Assembly: GCA_903845215.1 (NCBI GenBank)
Contig: CAIMWI010000042.1
Span: 22,994 to 86,993 of the forward strand
DNA: 64,000 nucleotides
Direction of reading: 5' to 3'
From: an uncultured Rhodobacterales bacterium
GTDB taxonomy: Bacteria; Pseudomonadota; Alphaproteobacteria; Rhodobacterales; Rhodobacteraceae
Part shown: piece after piece, positions 26,516 through 35,119 of the stretch
Position numbering within the stretch: position 1 is the first letter of the stretch
How the letters are laid out: every line of letters starts with the position of its first letter
Translations under genes and position numbers: made by a program
Notes under the pieces: generated by a model
Seen by the model: the letters and a program-made list of their open reading frames with translations, nothing else
What the model was told of the DNA's origin: nothing
Database searches by the model: none

Positions 26516-27451
26516 TCAGTTTTTCGAGGTGAAGTCAGCCATGTTGGCCGGGGTCACCAGTTGGAACGGAATGTAAACTTTCTGTTCCACAGTTTCGCCA
26601 GCTGCCAGCTTCACAGCCGCATCCACAGCGCCCGATCCTTGGCCAGCGGCATCTTGGAACACGGTGATGTCTTGATCGCCTGCAGCCATTGCAGCCAAAG
26701 CGTCTTGGGTTGCGTCAATGCCGGCTACGATCACCGAAGCCATGTCAACACCGCCAGCCTTCATCGCCTGAATGGCGCCGATGGCCATTTCGTCGTTATT
26801 GGCGATCACGGCGTCAAACGCGGTGCCGGTCGACAGCCAGTTGGTCATCAATGTCGACGATTCGTCGCGCGACCAGTTGGCTGTCTGCTCGTCGATGATA
26901 TTGACCTTCACGCCGCACTCTGTGCCGCCAATCACGTCATGAATGTCAGCGGTACGCTGCACAGCGGCTTGGTTCGACAGTTCGCCCTGCATCACGTACA
27001 CATTGGCTTCAGCCTTGCCGGCTTCTTTCAGCAGACGGCAGACTTCCAAAGTTTCCAAAGTGCCCGAGTCAACTTCATTCGAAGCCACGAACGCTTGATT
27101 GTCCGGCAGCGTGTCAACGTTGATCGGCTGACGGTTCACATAAACCAGCGGGATGTTGGCAGCAGCGGCCGCATCCGACATGGCTTGGGTGGCCGAGGTG
27201 TCAACCGCGTTCACGATGATCGCGGAAACGCCCGACGCGATGAAGTTGTTGATTTGGTCCAATTGCTTGGCCACATCGCCCTGTGCGTCTTCGATCTGCA
27301 CTTTCTGGCCGTTGGCATCCGCATAAGACTGGATGCCGTTGCGCAGAACGGTCAGGAAGTTGTCGTCAAACTTGGCCATAGTCACGCCGATGTCGGCCAT
27401 AGCAGTGGTGCCCATAAGGGCCATCACGCCAGCGATAAGATACTTCTTCAT
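26516..27451 (-). CDS. Periplasmic sugar/inositol-type substrate-binding protein (MocB-like)
   Basis: A 311-residue Peripla_BP_4 protein with a Sec signal peptide (MKKYLIAGVMALMGTTAMA, then the mature DIGVTMAKFDDNF). Segments DVAKQLDQINNFIASGVSAI and IIVNAVDTSATQAM are typical of inositol/rhizopine/ribose binding proteins. It captures the substrate for the permease and ATPase encoded next. GGAGGAGA precedes the ATG at 27451. A small CCGCCC/GGGCGG hairpin (27502-27518) lies upstream, between this gene and the TIM-barrel gene. Confidence 0.92.
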   Translation of the reverse strand: MKKYLIAGVMALMGTTAMADIGVTMAKFDDNFLTVLRNGIQSYADANGQKVQIEDAQGDVAKQLDQINNFIASGVSAIIVNAVDTSATQAMSDAAAAANIPLVYVNRQPINVDTLPDNQAFVASNEVDSGTLETLEVCRLLKEAGKAEANVYVMQGELSNQAAVQRTADIHDVIGGTECGVKVNIIDEQTANWSRDESSTLMTNWLSTGTAFDAVIANNDEMAIGAIQAMKAGGVDMASVIVAGIDATQDALAAMAAGDQDITVFQDAAGQGSGAVDAAVKLAAGETVEQKVYIPFQLVTPANMADFTSKN

Positions 27452-27529
27452 GGTCTCTCCTCCACATAAGGGGCCCGGCGCCCCGTTCTCTCCCAACCGG
27501 GCCGCCCGCTTTGGGCGGTATTTCATCGC

Positions 27530-28336
27530 CTAGGCCTCAACGCCTTGGCGAATGAATTCCATCGAGGCTTTCAATGCCGGGGCCGGATCGGCCAGACCGT
27601 GCACTAAAGGCGCAAAAGGTTCGTAAGATATCGGGCCTTGGTAGCCCGCCGCCCGCAGCGCACGGATTTGCGCCACATTGCCCAAGACATCATCGGGCCC
27701 CACCAGCACACGGTGCGGATCACGCATATCGTCCAGATAGATCGCGTCGTTCACGCCCGAAACGTGAACGATTCCCGTAAGCTCCGGATAGATCGGCCCA
27801 AAGCCTGCCAGCGCATGGTGGAACGTGTCATGCACCATGAAATAGGTGCCCACCCCGCCCACGGCATGGATCACTTCGGCCAGAACATCCTTGTAGCGCA
27901 GCGAACACACCCCAAAGCCCAAGGGTTCAACCATCGCCTTGAGCCCATGCGCTTTGAGCATCGGCAGCAGGGCGCGCAGGGCGGTTTGGGTGACGTTGAA
28001 ACTGTCCTTGCGGTCCGCCGCCACCCCGTCGTTGCGCGGAATAAGGCTGACTGATTCTGCCCCCGCCGCTACGGCGATCTTCATCAAAGCCTCGGCCTCG
28101 GCCTGTTTGGTGTCGGACCAATCGTTGAACATCTTCACTTCGGCCAGCGCTAAAAAGCGCAGGCCACGGGCGGCGACGGCGGCTTTGACCTCCACCGGAT
28201 CAGCGCCGCCGAACAACGGGGCGGACAGATCGTTGCGAAATTCAATGCCCACACAGCCAAGTCCCTTGGCCAAGTCCAAAAAAGGCTGCCAAGCCATGTT
28301 CGGCGCGGTCATGTGGTTCAGGGCAAAAGGCAGCAT
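27530..28336 (-). CDS. TIM-barrel sugar phosphate isomerase/epimerase family protein (MocC-like)
   Basis: A 268-residue AP-endonuclease-2-type TIM barrel. The metal site is suggested by Glu in VEPLGFG, His in MVHDTFHH, His in IVHVSGVND and Glu in SYEPFAP. Relatives act on keto-inositols (IolE/IolI) or hydroxypyruvate, and MocC of rhizopine catabolism is of this type. It is the first gene of the five-gene operon. A perfect 7+7 palindrome lies 45-62 bases upstream of the start, probably the LacI operator. The ATG at 28336 has only a weak GGAG at long spacing. Confidence 0.85.
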   Translation of the reverse strand: MLPFALNHMTAPNMAWQPFLDLAKGLGCVGIEFRNDLSAPLFGGADPVEVKAAVAARGLRFLALAEVKMFNDWSDTKQAEAEALMKIAVAAGAESVSLIPRNDGVAADRKDSFNVTQTALRALLPMLKAHGLKAMVEPLGFGVCSLRYKDVLAEVIHAVGGVGTYFMVHDTFHHALAGFGPIYPELTGIVHVSGVNDAIYLDDMRDPHRVLVGPDDVLGNVAQIRALRAAGYQGPISYEPFAPLVHGLADPAPALKASMEFIRQGVEA

Positions 28337-28380
28337 AAGGCGTGATTCTCCGAAGGTGTGGGCGATTTTGCCCCGTGTTG

Positions 28381-28398
28381 ATGGAATTGATATTCCAT
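28381..28398. promoter_or_regulatory. Probable LacI-type operator upstream of the uptake/catabolic operon
   Basis: ATGGAAT (28381-28387) and ATTCCAT (28392-28398) form a perfect inverted repeat around TGAT, an 18-bp site of the size LacI-family dimers bind. It lies just upstream of the first catabolic gene and next to the LacI gene. The surrounding stretch is A/T-rich, as for a promoter. Confidence 0.6.
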
Positions 28399-28456
28399 TT
28401 TTTGGGATTATCAACAGAAAATTCTAAAAACAGAACAGGCGTTCCAACGTTATCCC

Positions 28457-28511
28457 GCCTCGCGCGAAGCTTTCGTTTCGCGCGCGCGACACACGCGAGG
28501 CGAGATTTTTT
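28457..28511 (+). terminator. Hairpin plus T-run on the plus strand between the MocC-like and LacI genes
   Basis: GCCTCGCG (28457-28464) can pair with CGCGAGGC (28494-28501), and a tighter CGCGCGAA/TTCGCGCG stem (28461-28468, 28477-28484) competes with it. A T6 run follows at 28505-28510. This looks like an intrinsic terminator facing right, but no plus-strand gene precedes it. It could end a small RNA or block antisense reading into the LacI gene. Confidence 0.45.
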
Positions 28512-28545
28512 CGCCGCATGGGCAACGATGCTGCCCTCACCAAGC

Positions 28546-29571
28546 TTAAACTGATTCGCCCACATGCAGATCGGGCGGCAGATAAAGCGCCACATGGTCC
28601 ATCTGGGCCGGACCAAGGGCCGCGCGGGTCATTTGGGCCATCAGGGCACGGCAAAGCTTTTCTAAGGGCGTGTCGATCACCATCGTCGCGATCCCCGCCC
28701 CCAATGCGGCGCGGCTTTCGGGCGTAAAGGCCGACACGATCAGCGCCACATCGCGGCGTTTGGCTTCGCGCAGGGCGGCAATCGCCCCCTCCATCCCGCC
28801 GCCCGCGACGTAGATGCCGCGCAAGGTGGGGTGGCGGGCCAGCAAGGCTTGGGTCGCCTCGTAGGTCAGTTGGCGGGTTTCAAGGTTGATCTGGGCCTCT
28901 AGCACCTCTAGCTGGGGGGCGGTTTCGCGCAGATAGGCGCGAAAGCCTGTTTCGCGCAGGTCGTGGCCATGCCAACGGTGGCCGCCAACAAAGATCGCTA
29001 ATTTCCCCGGCCCCTTGGCGGCCAAGGCCATCATCCACCCCGCCGTGCGCCCGTGTTTGAGGTTGTCTAAGCCCAGATACCCCGACCGCACCCCTTCGGC
29101 AAATTCCGACAACAGGGCAAAAACGTGCATCCCCGTGGCGCGCAGATGCTGGACGGCCTCGGTCACTTCGGGATGGTTTACCGCCGTTGCCGCCAGCACA
29201 TCGCAGCGCCCCTCCATGGATCGTAAGCGCCGCGCCATTTCTGACGGCGCTTGGCCCGAGGCGAATTCCAACACCAGTTGGCCGCGCACGCCCTTGGCAT
29301 CGGCCACAGCGCGGTGCAGTTCTTCGGCGAAGGCTTTGTAGAAATCTTGGCCCTGCTTGTGCAAAGCCACCCCAAAGCGCAGGGCGGGCAGGTTGGCGTT
29401 TGCCCCCGCCAAGCGCAGGGCGGCTGGGTGGCCCAACTGGCGCGCCGCCTCTGCGATGCGCGCCACCGTGTCAGCACGCACTTTTTCGCGCCCGTTCAAG
29501 GCGCGGTCGACAGTGGCGACTGACACGCCAGCCGCCTTGGCTAAGTCTTGAAATCCCAACCGATGCGCCAT
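28546..29571 (-). CDS. LacI family transcriptional regulator
   Basis: A 341-residue repressor. The N-terminal LacI HTH is FQDLAKAAGVSVATVDRALNG, with a hinge helix region following. A periplasmic-binding-protein-like sensor domain occupies residues ~65-330. It probably senses the inositol-like substrate and controls both the operon to its left and the divergent oxygenase operon to its right. Three TGACGA half-sites lie just upstream (29581-29618), and an 18-bp palindrome lies before the left operon. Confidence 0.92.
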   Translation of the reverse strand: MAHRLGFQDLAKAAGVSVATVDRALNGREKVRADTVARIAEAARQLGHPAALRLAGANANLPALRFGVALHKQGQDFYKAFAEELHRAVADAKGVRGQLVLEFASGQAPSEMARRLRSMEGRCDVLAATAVNHPEVTEAVQHLRATGMHVFALLSEFAEGVRSGYLGLDNLKHGRTAGWMMALAAKGPGKLAIFVGGHRWHGHDLRETGFRAYLRETAPQLEVLEAQINLETRQLTYEATQALLARHPTLRGIYVAGGGMEGAIAALREAKRRDVALIVSAFTPESRAALGAGIATMVIDTPLEKLCRALMAQMTRAALGPAQMDHVALYLPPDLHVGESV

Positions 29572-29580
29572 GATGTTTTC

Positions 29581-29618
29581 TCGTCATTGGAAGGTCATTG
29601 TTTGACGATATCTGACGA
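29581..29618. promoter_or_regulatory. Cluster of three TGACGA half-sites between LacI gene and oxygenase operon
   Basis: TCGTCA at 29581-29586 (TGACGA on the minus strand) is followed by direct copies of TGACGA at 29603-29608 and 29613-29618. They lie in the 129-base divergent region and could be a binding site for the LacI protein or another regulator. They differ from the palindrome at 28381. Confidence 0.35.
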
Positions 29619-29700
29619 AGGCCCAAAGGTCCATCGTTGCGTGGCGGGGCCATTTGCCCCTTAATGCCGTAAACTGGGCCAAGCGCTTTGGGGGGAAGTC

Positions 29701-30783
29701 ATGACCAAACGGGATTACAGCCTGCTGGGACCAGATGGCCAACGCGCCGTCGACATCGGGCTGGCCGCTGCCGAGTGGTATCACACCGACGTGCCGCGCA
29801 AGGTGATGAAAGAGTTGATGCAACGCTCTGATCAGCCCGCCATCCGCGACACGGTGATCTTGTATGGTTGCATGGTGGCCTTTGCGGCCATGGGCATCGC
29901 ACTTTGGCCCAGCCTGTGGTCGATCCCGTTCTGGCTGGCTTACGGGGTGCTGTATGGGTCAGCGTCAGACTCGCGCTGGCATGAGGCGGGGCATGGCACG
30001 GCGTTCAAGACGCCGTGGATGAACAACGCCGTCTATGAAATCGCAAGCTTTATGATCATGCGCAATTCGGCCACTTGGCGGTGGAGCCATGCGCGCCACC
30101 ACACCGACACCTACATTGTCGGACGCGACCCCGAGATTGCCATCATGCGCCCGCCTGCCTTTGCACGCCTGCTGCTGGCCTTTGTCGGCGTGCCCGATGT
30201 GATCGCCTTTTTTCCGCGCTTGGTGTACAATGCGTTTATCGGCGTGCATCCGACCGAAAAGACCTATGTGCCGCACAGCGAATGGTCCAAAGTGGTGCGC
30301 GTGGCGCGGATAACGCTGGCGATCTATGCGGCCACTTTGGCGCTGGCGGTGTGGATGCAATCAATTCTGCCGCTGATGGTGATCGGCCTGCCCCGCATGT
30401 ACGGCGCTTGGCATCACATTATGACCGGATTGTTGCAACACGGCGGCTTGGCCGACAATGTGATCGACCATCGGCTGAACAGCCGCACGGTCTATATGAA
30501 CCCAATCTCGCGGTTCATTTATTGGAACATGAACTACCATGTTGAACATCACATGTTCCCCATGGTGCCCTATCACGCCCTGCCCGCCCTGCACGAGGCG
30601 ATCAAACATGACCTGCCGCGCCCCAATGCCTCGATTGGCGAGGCTTTTGCCGAAATGTGGCCGGCTTTACGGCGACAATTTGCTTATGAGGACTATTTCT
30701 TGCACCGCGATCTGCCCGAGACGGCTAAACCCTATCGCATGGATTTCCACGAAGGCGCGTTGGGTCAGACCGCCGCTGAATGA
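29701..30783 (+). CDS. Fatty acid desaturase-family oxygenase (MocD-like)
   Basis: A 360-residue membrane di-iron protein with three His boxes: HEAGHG (about 93), HARHHTD (about 131) and NYHVEHHMFP (about 278). Two or more membrane spans surround residues 50-85 and 200-235. Besides lipid desaturases, this fold includes MocD of rhizobia, which with the Rieske protein MocE is assigned to O-demethylation of rhizopine. The next gene here is just such a Rieske protein. GGGGGGAAG precedes the ATG. A lipid desaturase role is the main alternative, but the operon context argues against it. Confidence 0.82.
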   Translation: MTKRDYSLLGPDGQRAVDIGLAAAEWYHTDVPRKVMKELMQRSDQPAIRDTVILYGCMVAFAAMGIALWPSLWSIPFWLAYGVLYGSASDSRWHEAGHGTAFKTPWMNNAVYEIASFMIMRNSATWRWSHARHHTDTYIVGRDPEIAIMRPPAFARLLLAFVGVPDVIAFFPRLVYNAFIGVHPTEKTYVPHSEWSKVVRVARITLAIYAATLALAVWMQSILPLMVIGLPRMYGAWHHIMTGLLQHGGLADNVIDHRLNSRTVYMNPISRFIYWNMNYHVEHHMFPMVPYHALPALHEAIKHDLPRPNASIGEAFAEMWPALRRQFAYEDYFLHRDLPETAKPYRMDFHEGALGQTAAE

Positions 30784-30798
30784 ACGAAGGACACATCT

Positions 30799-31110
30799 AT
30801 GCCTTGGATTGACGCCTGCGCCACGTCCGATATCGACGCCGAAGATCTGATCCGCTTTGACCATGCGGGGGCGACCTATGCGATCTACCATTCCCCCGAT
30901 GGCAAGTTTTACGCCACCGCCGGAAAATGCACCCATGAAGACGTGCATCTGGCCGATGGCTTGGTGATGGATCACCTGATCGAATGCCCCAAGCACAACG
31001 GCCAGTTTGACTACCGCACAGGCGAGGCCAAGCGTGCCCCCGTCTGCATCAACCTGAAAACCTTCAAAACCAAGGTCGAAGGCACGCGCGTTTACATCGA
31101 GGTGGCGTGA
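30799..31110 (+). CDS. Rieske (2Fe-2S) ferredoxin-like protein (MocE-like)
   Basis: A 103-residue Rieske ferredoxin with the two cluster motifs CTHEDVHLADG (Cys-x-His) and CPKHNGQFDYRTGE (Cys-x-x-His). It would pass electrons to the di-iron oxygenase encoded 15 bases upstream. MocE of rhizobia is the best functional parallel. A reductase (MocF) is not in the window, so one must be borrowed from elsewhere. Its stop shares a base with the ATG of the PanB-like gene. Confidence 0.9.
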   Translation: MPWIDACATSDIDAEDLIRFDHAGATYAIYHSPDGKFYATAGKCTHEDVHLADGLVMDHLIECPKHNGQFDYRTGEAKRAPVCINLKTFKTKVEGTRVYIEVA

Positions 31111-31913
31111 TGGCCCAACGCCCCACAGTTGCCGACCTGATGGCCAATCGTGGCCGCCACCAATACGCCATGCTGCGCGTCGAAACGCTGGACGAGGCGG
31201 CAGCCGCCGCCGCCGCAGGGGTGGAGCTGTTCTCGATCCCCCCTGCCATGATCCACGATCGCCGCTTTCGCGAGGTCGCCCCCCATGCCTTTGCCTTTCC
31301 CGGTGACAATTTCTATGAAATCGGCGGCACGGATGATTTTCTGCGCTGGGCTTTGCCGCTGTATAAGGCGGGGGCGGATGGGGTTTACTGTTCCGGCTCG
31401 CTTAAAACCGTGCGCGAGTTGGCCGACCATGCCATTCCGGTCTGCGGCCATGTCGGCTTGATCCCGTCCAAGGCCACGTGGACGGGCGGGTTCAAAGCCG
31501 TCGGCAAAACGCTAGATAGCGCCAAGCGGGTCTGGGACCAATGCGTAGCCCTCGCCGATGCCGGGGCCTTTGCGGTCGAGATAGAGGTGGTGCCCCATTC
31601 CATCACCCAAGCCATCGCCGAACATACCGACCTGTTCTTGATTTCCATGGGGGCTGGCGCGGGTGGTCATGCGCAATATCTGTTCAGCGACGATGTGCTG
31701 GGCCAAAACAGCGGCCATGTGCCGCGCCATGCCAAGGTTTACGCCAATTTCGCCGCCGAACATGCCCGCCTGCAAGCCCTGCGGATCGAGGCGATGACCC
31801 GCTTTGCCCAAGATGTGCATTCGGGGGCCTATCCTGCGCCGCAATATCTGGTCGACTCGCAGGCCGATGTCGTGGCCGCGTTCCGCGACTGGCTGGGCGG
31901 CCAGACCCGTTAA
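31110..31913 (+). CDS. Ketopantoate hydroxymethyltransferase (PanB) superfamily protein, divergent
   Basis: A 267-residue protein recognisably related to PanB through CGHVGLIPSKATWTGGFKAV, the helix with ALADAGAFAVEIE, the SMGAG loop, and VLGQNSGHVPRHAKVYANF. It differs where canonical PanB has the Mg-binding GDSLG loop (here FSIPPAMIH), so the first metal Asp is missing. The Glu of the EIEVVP segment aligns with the catalytic Glu region. It starts at the ATG overlapping the Rieske stop. A role in one-carbon handling after oxidative demethylation is attractive but inferred; true pantothenate synthesis is unlikely. Confidence 0.78.
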   Translation: MAQRPTVADLMANRGRHQYAMLRVETLDEAAAAAAAGVELFSIPPAMIHDRRFREVAPHAFAFPGDNFYEIGGTDDFLRWALPLYKAGADGVYCSGSLKTVRELADHAIPVCGHVGLIPSKATWTGGFKAVGKTLDSAKRVWDQCVALADAGAFAVEIEVVPHSITQAIAEHTDLFLISMGAGAGGHAQYLFSDDVLGQNSGHVPRHAKVYANFAAEHARLQALRIEAMTRFAQDVHSGAYPAPQYLVDSQADVVAAFRDWLGGQTR

Positions 31914-31943
31914 TCGCCGCGGCAGAGCGCCGCAAAGCCTGCG

Positions 31944-34457
31944 CTACTCTGCCTGCCGAAGCACCGCCGCCGGACGCGCCGACAGGGGCGCCCATGCAAA
32001 GACCACGCCCGCCGCCAAAGTGGCGAGCATACCGCCCAGAACCACCGACAGGGCCGACCACATTTCAAACCGATAGGGCAAGTCCATCACCAGCCGCAGC
32101 GTGGCCCAACCGCCCAAGGCCCCTGCCCCCATCGCAACCGCCCCCGCAGCCGCGCCCATCAAGGCCGACCGCAGCGCAAAGCTGGCCAAAACCCGCCCGC
32201 GCGTGGCCCCCAAGACCCGCAAAACCGCCGCCTCGCGCATCCGCGCGGGGACGCCTGCTGCAGCCCCACCCACCAGCACCACCAACCCCGTGACCAAAAC
32301 TGCCCCTGCGGCCAGAACCGTGGCGGTGGCGATGGCTGACAAAGCCTCAACCGCGCGGCCGATTGCTTCTTTCATCGCAATGGCTGTGATGTTGGGGAAC
32401 GTGTCAGAGGCTTGGCGCAAGATATCCGCCTCAGCCTCGGGTGCAGCATAGACGGTGGCGATCGAGCTGTGCGGGGCCCCTGCCACCGCTGCCGGATTGA
32501 TTGCCATGATAAAGCCCATCCCCGCGCCAGAGAAGTCGACCTTGCGAAACGAGGTGATCGTGGCCGCAATATCGCGGCCCAAGATGTTGACAATCACCTG
32601 ATCGCCCAGGTTCAAGTGCATCTCTGCCGCCTCGGTCGCCGCAAAGGAAATCTGCGCGGGACCTTTGTAGTCTTTGGGCCACCAAGCGCCGTCGGTCACC
32701 GTTGTGCCTTCGGGCGGGGTGTCGGAAAACGTGATCCCGCGATCCCCCGTCACCACCCAATGATCGCCCACCACATCGCGCGCCTTGCGCCCGTTGATCT
32801 GCGTCAGAATGCCGCGCAGCATCGGGGCGGTTTGCACTTGGGTGACGGCGGGGTTGCCGGTCATAAGGGCATCAAACGGCGCAAGTTGGGCGTCTTGGAT
32901 ATCCATGAAGAAAAAGCTTGGGGCCTTGGCGGGCAGATCACGGGCGATGGCGGCGCGGAAATTGGCGTCGATCTGGCCAACCACGGCCAGAACCGACAGG
33001 CCAAGCCCCAACGACAGGATAACCGCCTGCACCTCTGACCTTGGCCCGCCCATCGCGGCCAGCGCCCAGCGCAGCGCAGGCCGACCCGTCACAAAACCCA
33101 ACCGCGCCGCCGCCCGCGCCAGATGTTTGACGCCAAGCCCCGCCGCCGCCAACACCGCCAAAGCCGCAAAGACCCCGCCCAACGTGCCCAAGGCCAAGCT
33201 GGCATTGCCCGAAAACCAAACCGCGCCGCCAACAAACAGCGCCAAAAGGGCACCCATCCAAACCAGATGCGCGGGCTTGGGCCAAACCCGCTCGGCCGTG
33301 CCCCTATATAAAGAAGTGACACGCTGGCGCACCGCTTGGGCCAAGGGCCACAGCGCAAACAGCAGCCCGCTGACCATGCCGTAAAAGGCCGCCTGCACCA
33401 GCGGGGCGGGATACAGCCCAATAGCCACCGGAAAGGGCATCAGCTTGACCAAAAGCGGTGCCCCCGCGATCAAACCGCCTGCCCCCAAAACCAGCCCCAA
33501 CCCCACGCCAATCGCGCAAATCACCGCGATCTGGATCAGATAGACGCGCAGCACCAAAGCCCCTTGTGCCCCCAGCACCTTTAGCGTGGCAATCGTGGCC
33601 ACCCGCGCCGCCATAAAGGCCCGCACCGCCGAGGCCACGCCCACCCCGCCCACAGCCAGCCCCGCAAGGCCAATCAAAATCAGAAAAGACCCCAAGCGAT
33701 CGACAAATTTCTCGACCCCGCGCGCGGCATTGCGCTTGTCTGACCACGTCATGCCCTTATCGCGAAACGCCGTCTCAGCCGCCTTTTGCAGCGCGTCCAG
33801 ATCAGCGCCCGCGGGTAGGATCAGGCGGTAATCTGTTTCATATAGCGTGCCGGGCGCGATCAGCCCCGATTGTGCCAGATCGGCCGTGCGCACCAAGGTG
33901 CGTGGGCCAAGGCTAAAGCCTGCGGTCGCGCTATCAGGTTCACGCAGCAGCACAGCGCCTAAGCGAAACGTCTGGTTCCCAAGTTTGAACGTATCACCAA
34001 CCTTCAACCCCAACCTTTCGGCAAGGATCTTTTCCATCACTCCGCCCGGCATCCCGCCCTGCGGCGCAAAGGCCTGTGCCAGCGTGCCCGCCTGCAACCC
34101 CACCGCTCCTATCAAGGGCCAAGCATCATCCACCGCCTTCACCTGCGTCAGGGCGGGGTCCTCCCCTGCCACGGCAAGCGAGCGGAAATCGACAATCTCT
34201 GACACGCGCAAGGCGTGTTCGCCCATCCAAGCCTTTTCGTCATCCGAAGCGAAACGGTAGGTGAAATGCATTTGCGCATCGCCGCCCAAAAGCACGCCGC
34301 CTTGATCGGCCAAACCGCCCTGAATGGCTGCGCGCAGCAACCCCACGGCAGCAATCGCCCCGACGCCCAGCGCAAGGCACAAGATCAGCACGCGAAATCC
34401 CGCCAAACCGCCGCGCAGCTCGCGCCGCGCCAAGCGCCATGCCAAGGCCCACATCAT
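31944..34457 (-). CDS. FtsX-like ABC transporter permease (YbbP type)
   Basis: An 837-residue membrane protein. It has an N-terminal membrane helix, a periplasmic domain, and two FtsX core domains at about residues 255-380 and 715-830. Each FtsX core has three to four membrane segments, and a middle hydrophobic block lies at 400-500. Together with the ATPase it forms a YbbA/YbbP-type system, thought to move or extract lipophilic substrates or drive envelope remodelling. Its ATG overlaps the ATPase stop. The pairing with a divergent arylesterase (TesA) is conserved in proteobacteria. Confidence 0.9.
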   Translation of the reverse strand: MMWALAWRLARRELRGGLAGFRVLILCLALGVGAIAAVGLLRAAIQGGLADQGGVLLGGDAQMHFTYRFASDDEKAWMGEHALRVSEIVDFRSLAVAGEDPALTQVKAVDDAWPLIGAVGLQAGTLAQAFAPQGGMPGGVMEKILAERLGLKVGDTFKLGNQTFRLGAVLLREPDSATAGFSLGPRTLVRTADLAQSGLIAPGTLYETDYRLILPAGADLDALQKAAETAFRDKGMTWSDKRNAARGVEKFVDRLGSFLILIGLAGLAVGGVGVASAVRAFMAARVATIATLKVLGAQGALVLRVYLIQIAVICAIGVGLGLVLGAGGLIAGAPLLVKLMPFPVAIGLYPAPLVQAAFYGMVSGLLFALWPLAQAVRQRVTSLYRGTAERVWPKPAHLVWMGALLALFVGGAVWFSGNASLALGTLGGVFAALAVLAAAGLGVKHLARAAARLGFVTGRPALRWALAAMGGPRSEVQAVILSLGLGLSVLAVVGQIDANFRAAIARDLPAKAPSFFFMDIQDAQLAPFDALMTGNPAVTQVQTAPMLRGILTQINGRKARDVVGDHWVVTGDRGITFSDTPPEGTTVTDGAWWPKDYKGPAQISFAATEAAEMHLNLGDQVIVNILGRDIAATITSFRKVDFSGAGMGFIMAINPAAVAGAPHSSIATVYAAPEAEADILRQASDTFPNITAIAMKEAIGRAVEALSAIATATVLAAGAVLVTGLVVLVGGAAAGVPARMREAAVLRVLGATRGRVLASFALRSALMGAAAGAVAMGAGALGGWATLRLVMDLPYRFEMWSALSVVLGGMLATLAAGVVFAWAPLSARPAAVLRQAE

Positions 34458-35119
34458 GCCAAAAGCCCATCGGCCAGCTTCAACACCCGATCACAGCGCG
34501 CCGCGAGGTCGGGTGCATGGGTCACCATCACCAAAGTCGCCCCATGCGCATCGCGCAGATCAAACAGCAGGTCCATAATGGCCGCGCCATTGGCGGCATC
34601 CAGATTGCCCGTCGGCTCATCGGCCAACAACAGCTTAGGCCGACTGACCGAGGCGCGGGCAAGGGCCACGCGTTGCTGTTCGCCCCCAGACAACTGGCTG
34701 GGATAGTGGCCCGCCCTTGCCCCAAGCCCCACACGGCCCAATTCGGTGCGCGCACGGGCGAAGGCATCCGCCTCTCCGGCAATTTCCAAGGGGACGGCGA
34801 CGTTTTCAAGGGCAGTTAATGTCGGAATTAGGTGGAAGCTTTGGAAGACCACGCCCATATTGCCTCGGCGGAACCGTGCCAAAGCGTCCTCGTCCAGACG
34901 GGTCAGATCTTGACCAAGGGCGCTGACACGCCCGCTTGTGGCGCGTTCTAATCCGGCCATCACCATAAGGAGCGAGGATTTGCCCGACCCAGACGGCCCG
35001 ATCAAGGCAAGGCTTTCGCCGGCTGTCACGGCCAACGAAATGCCGCGCAAAATATCCACCGCGCCGGCATTGCCGTTCAGCCGCAGGTGGACATCTTGCA
35101 AATCTAACACAGTCGTCAT
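34454..35119 (-). CDS. ABC transporter ATP-binding protein (YbbA type)
   Basis: A 221-residue ATPase. Walker A is GPSGSGKSS, the Q-loop region is VVFQSFHLIPTLTALENV, the signature is LSGGEQQRVALARA and Walker B is LLLADEPTGNLD. It has the MacB/LolD/YbbA pattern. AAAGGTGGG precedes the ATG at 35119. Its start codon overlaps, on the opposite strand, the likely start codon of the arylesterase gene (shared CATG at 35117-35120). Confidence 0.93.
   Translation of the reverse strand: MTTVLDLQDVHLRLNGNAGAVDILRGISLAVTAGESLALIGPSGSGKSSLLMVMAGLERATSGRVSALGQDLTRLDEDALARFRRGNMGVVFQSFHLIPTLTALENVAVPLEIAGEADAFARARTELGRVGLGARAGHYPSQLSGGEQQRVALARASVSRPKLLLADEPTGNLDAANGAAIMDLLFDLRDAHGATLVMVTHAPDLAARCDRVLKLADGLLA

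Noticed and set aside
26435..27469. A 344-codon plus-strand frame opposite the substrate-binding protein gene
   Set aside because: Product is His/Arg/Val-rich without motifs; the minus strand encodes an unmistakable periplasmic binding protein with a signal peptide.
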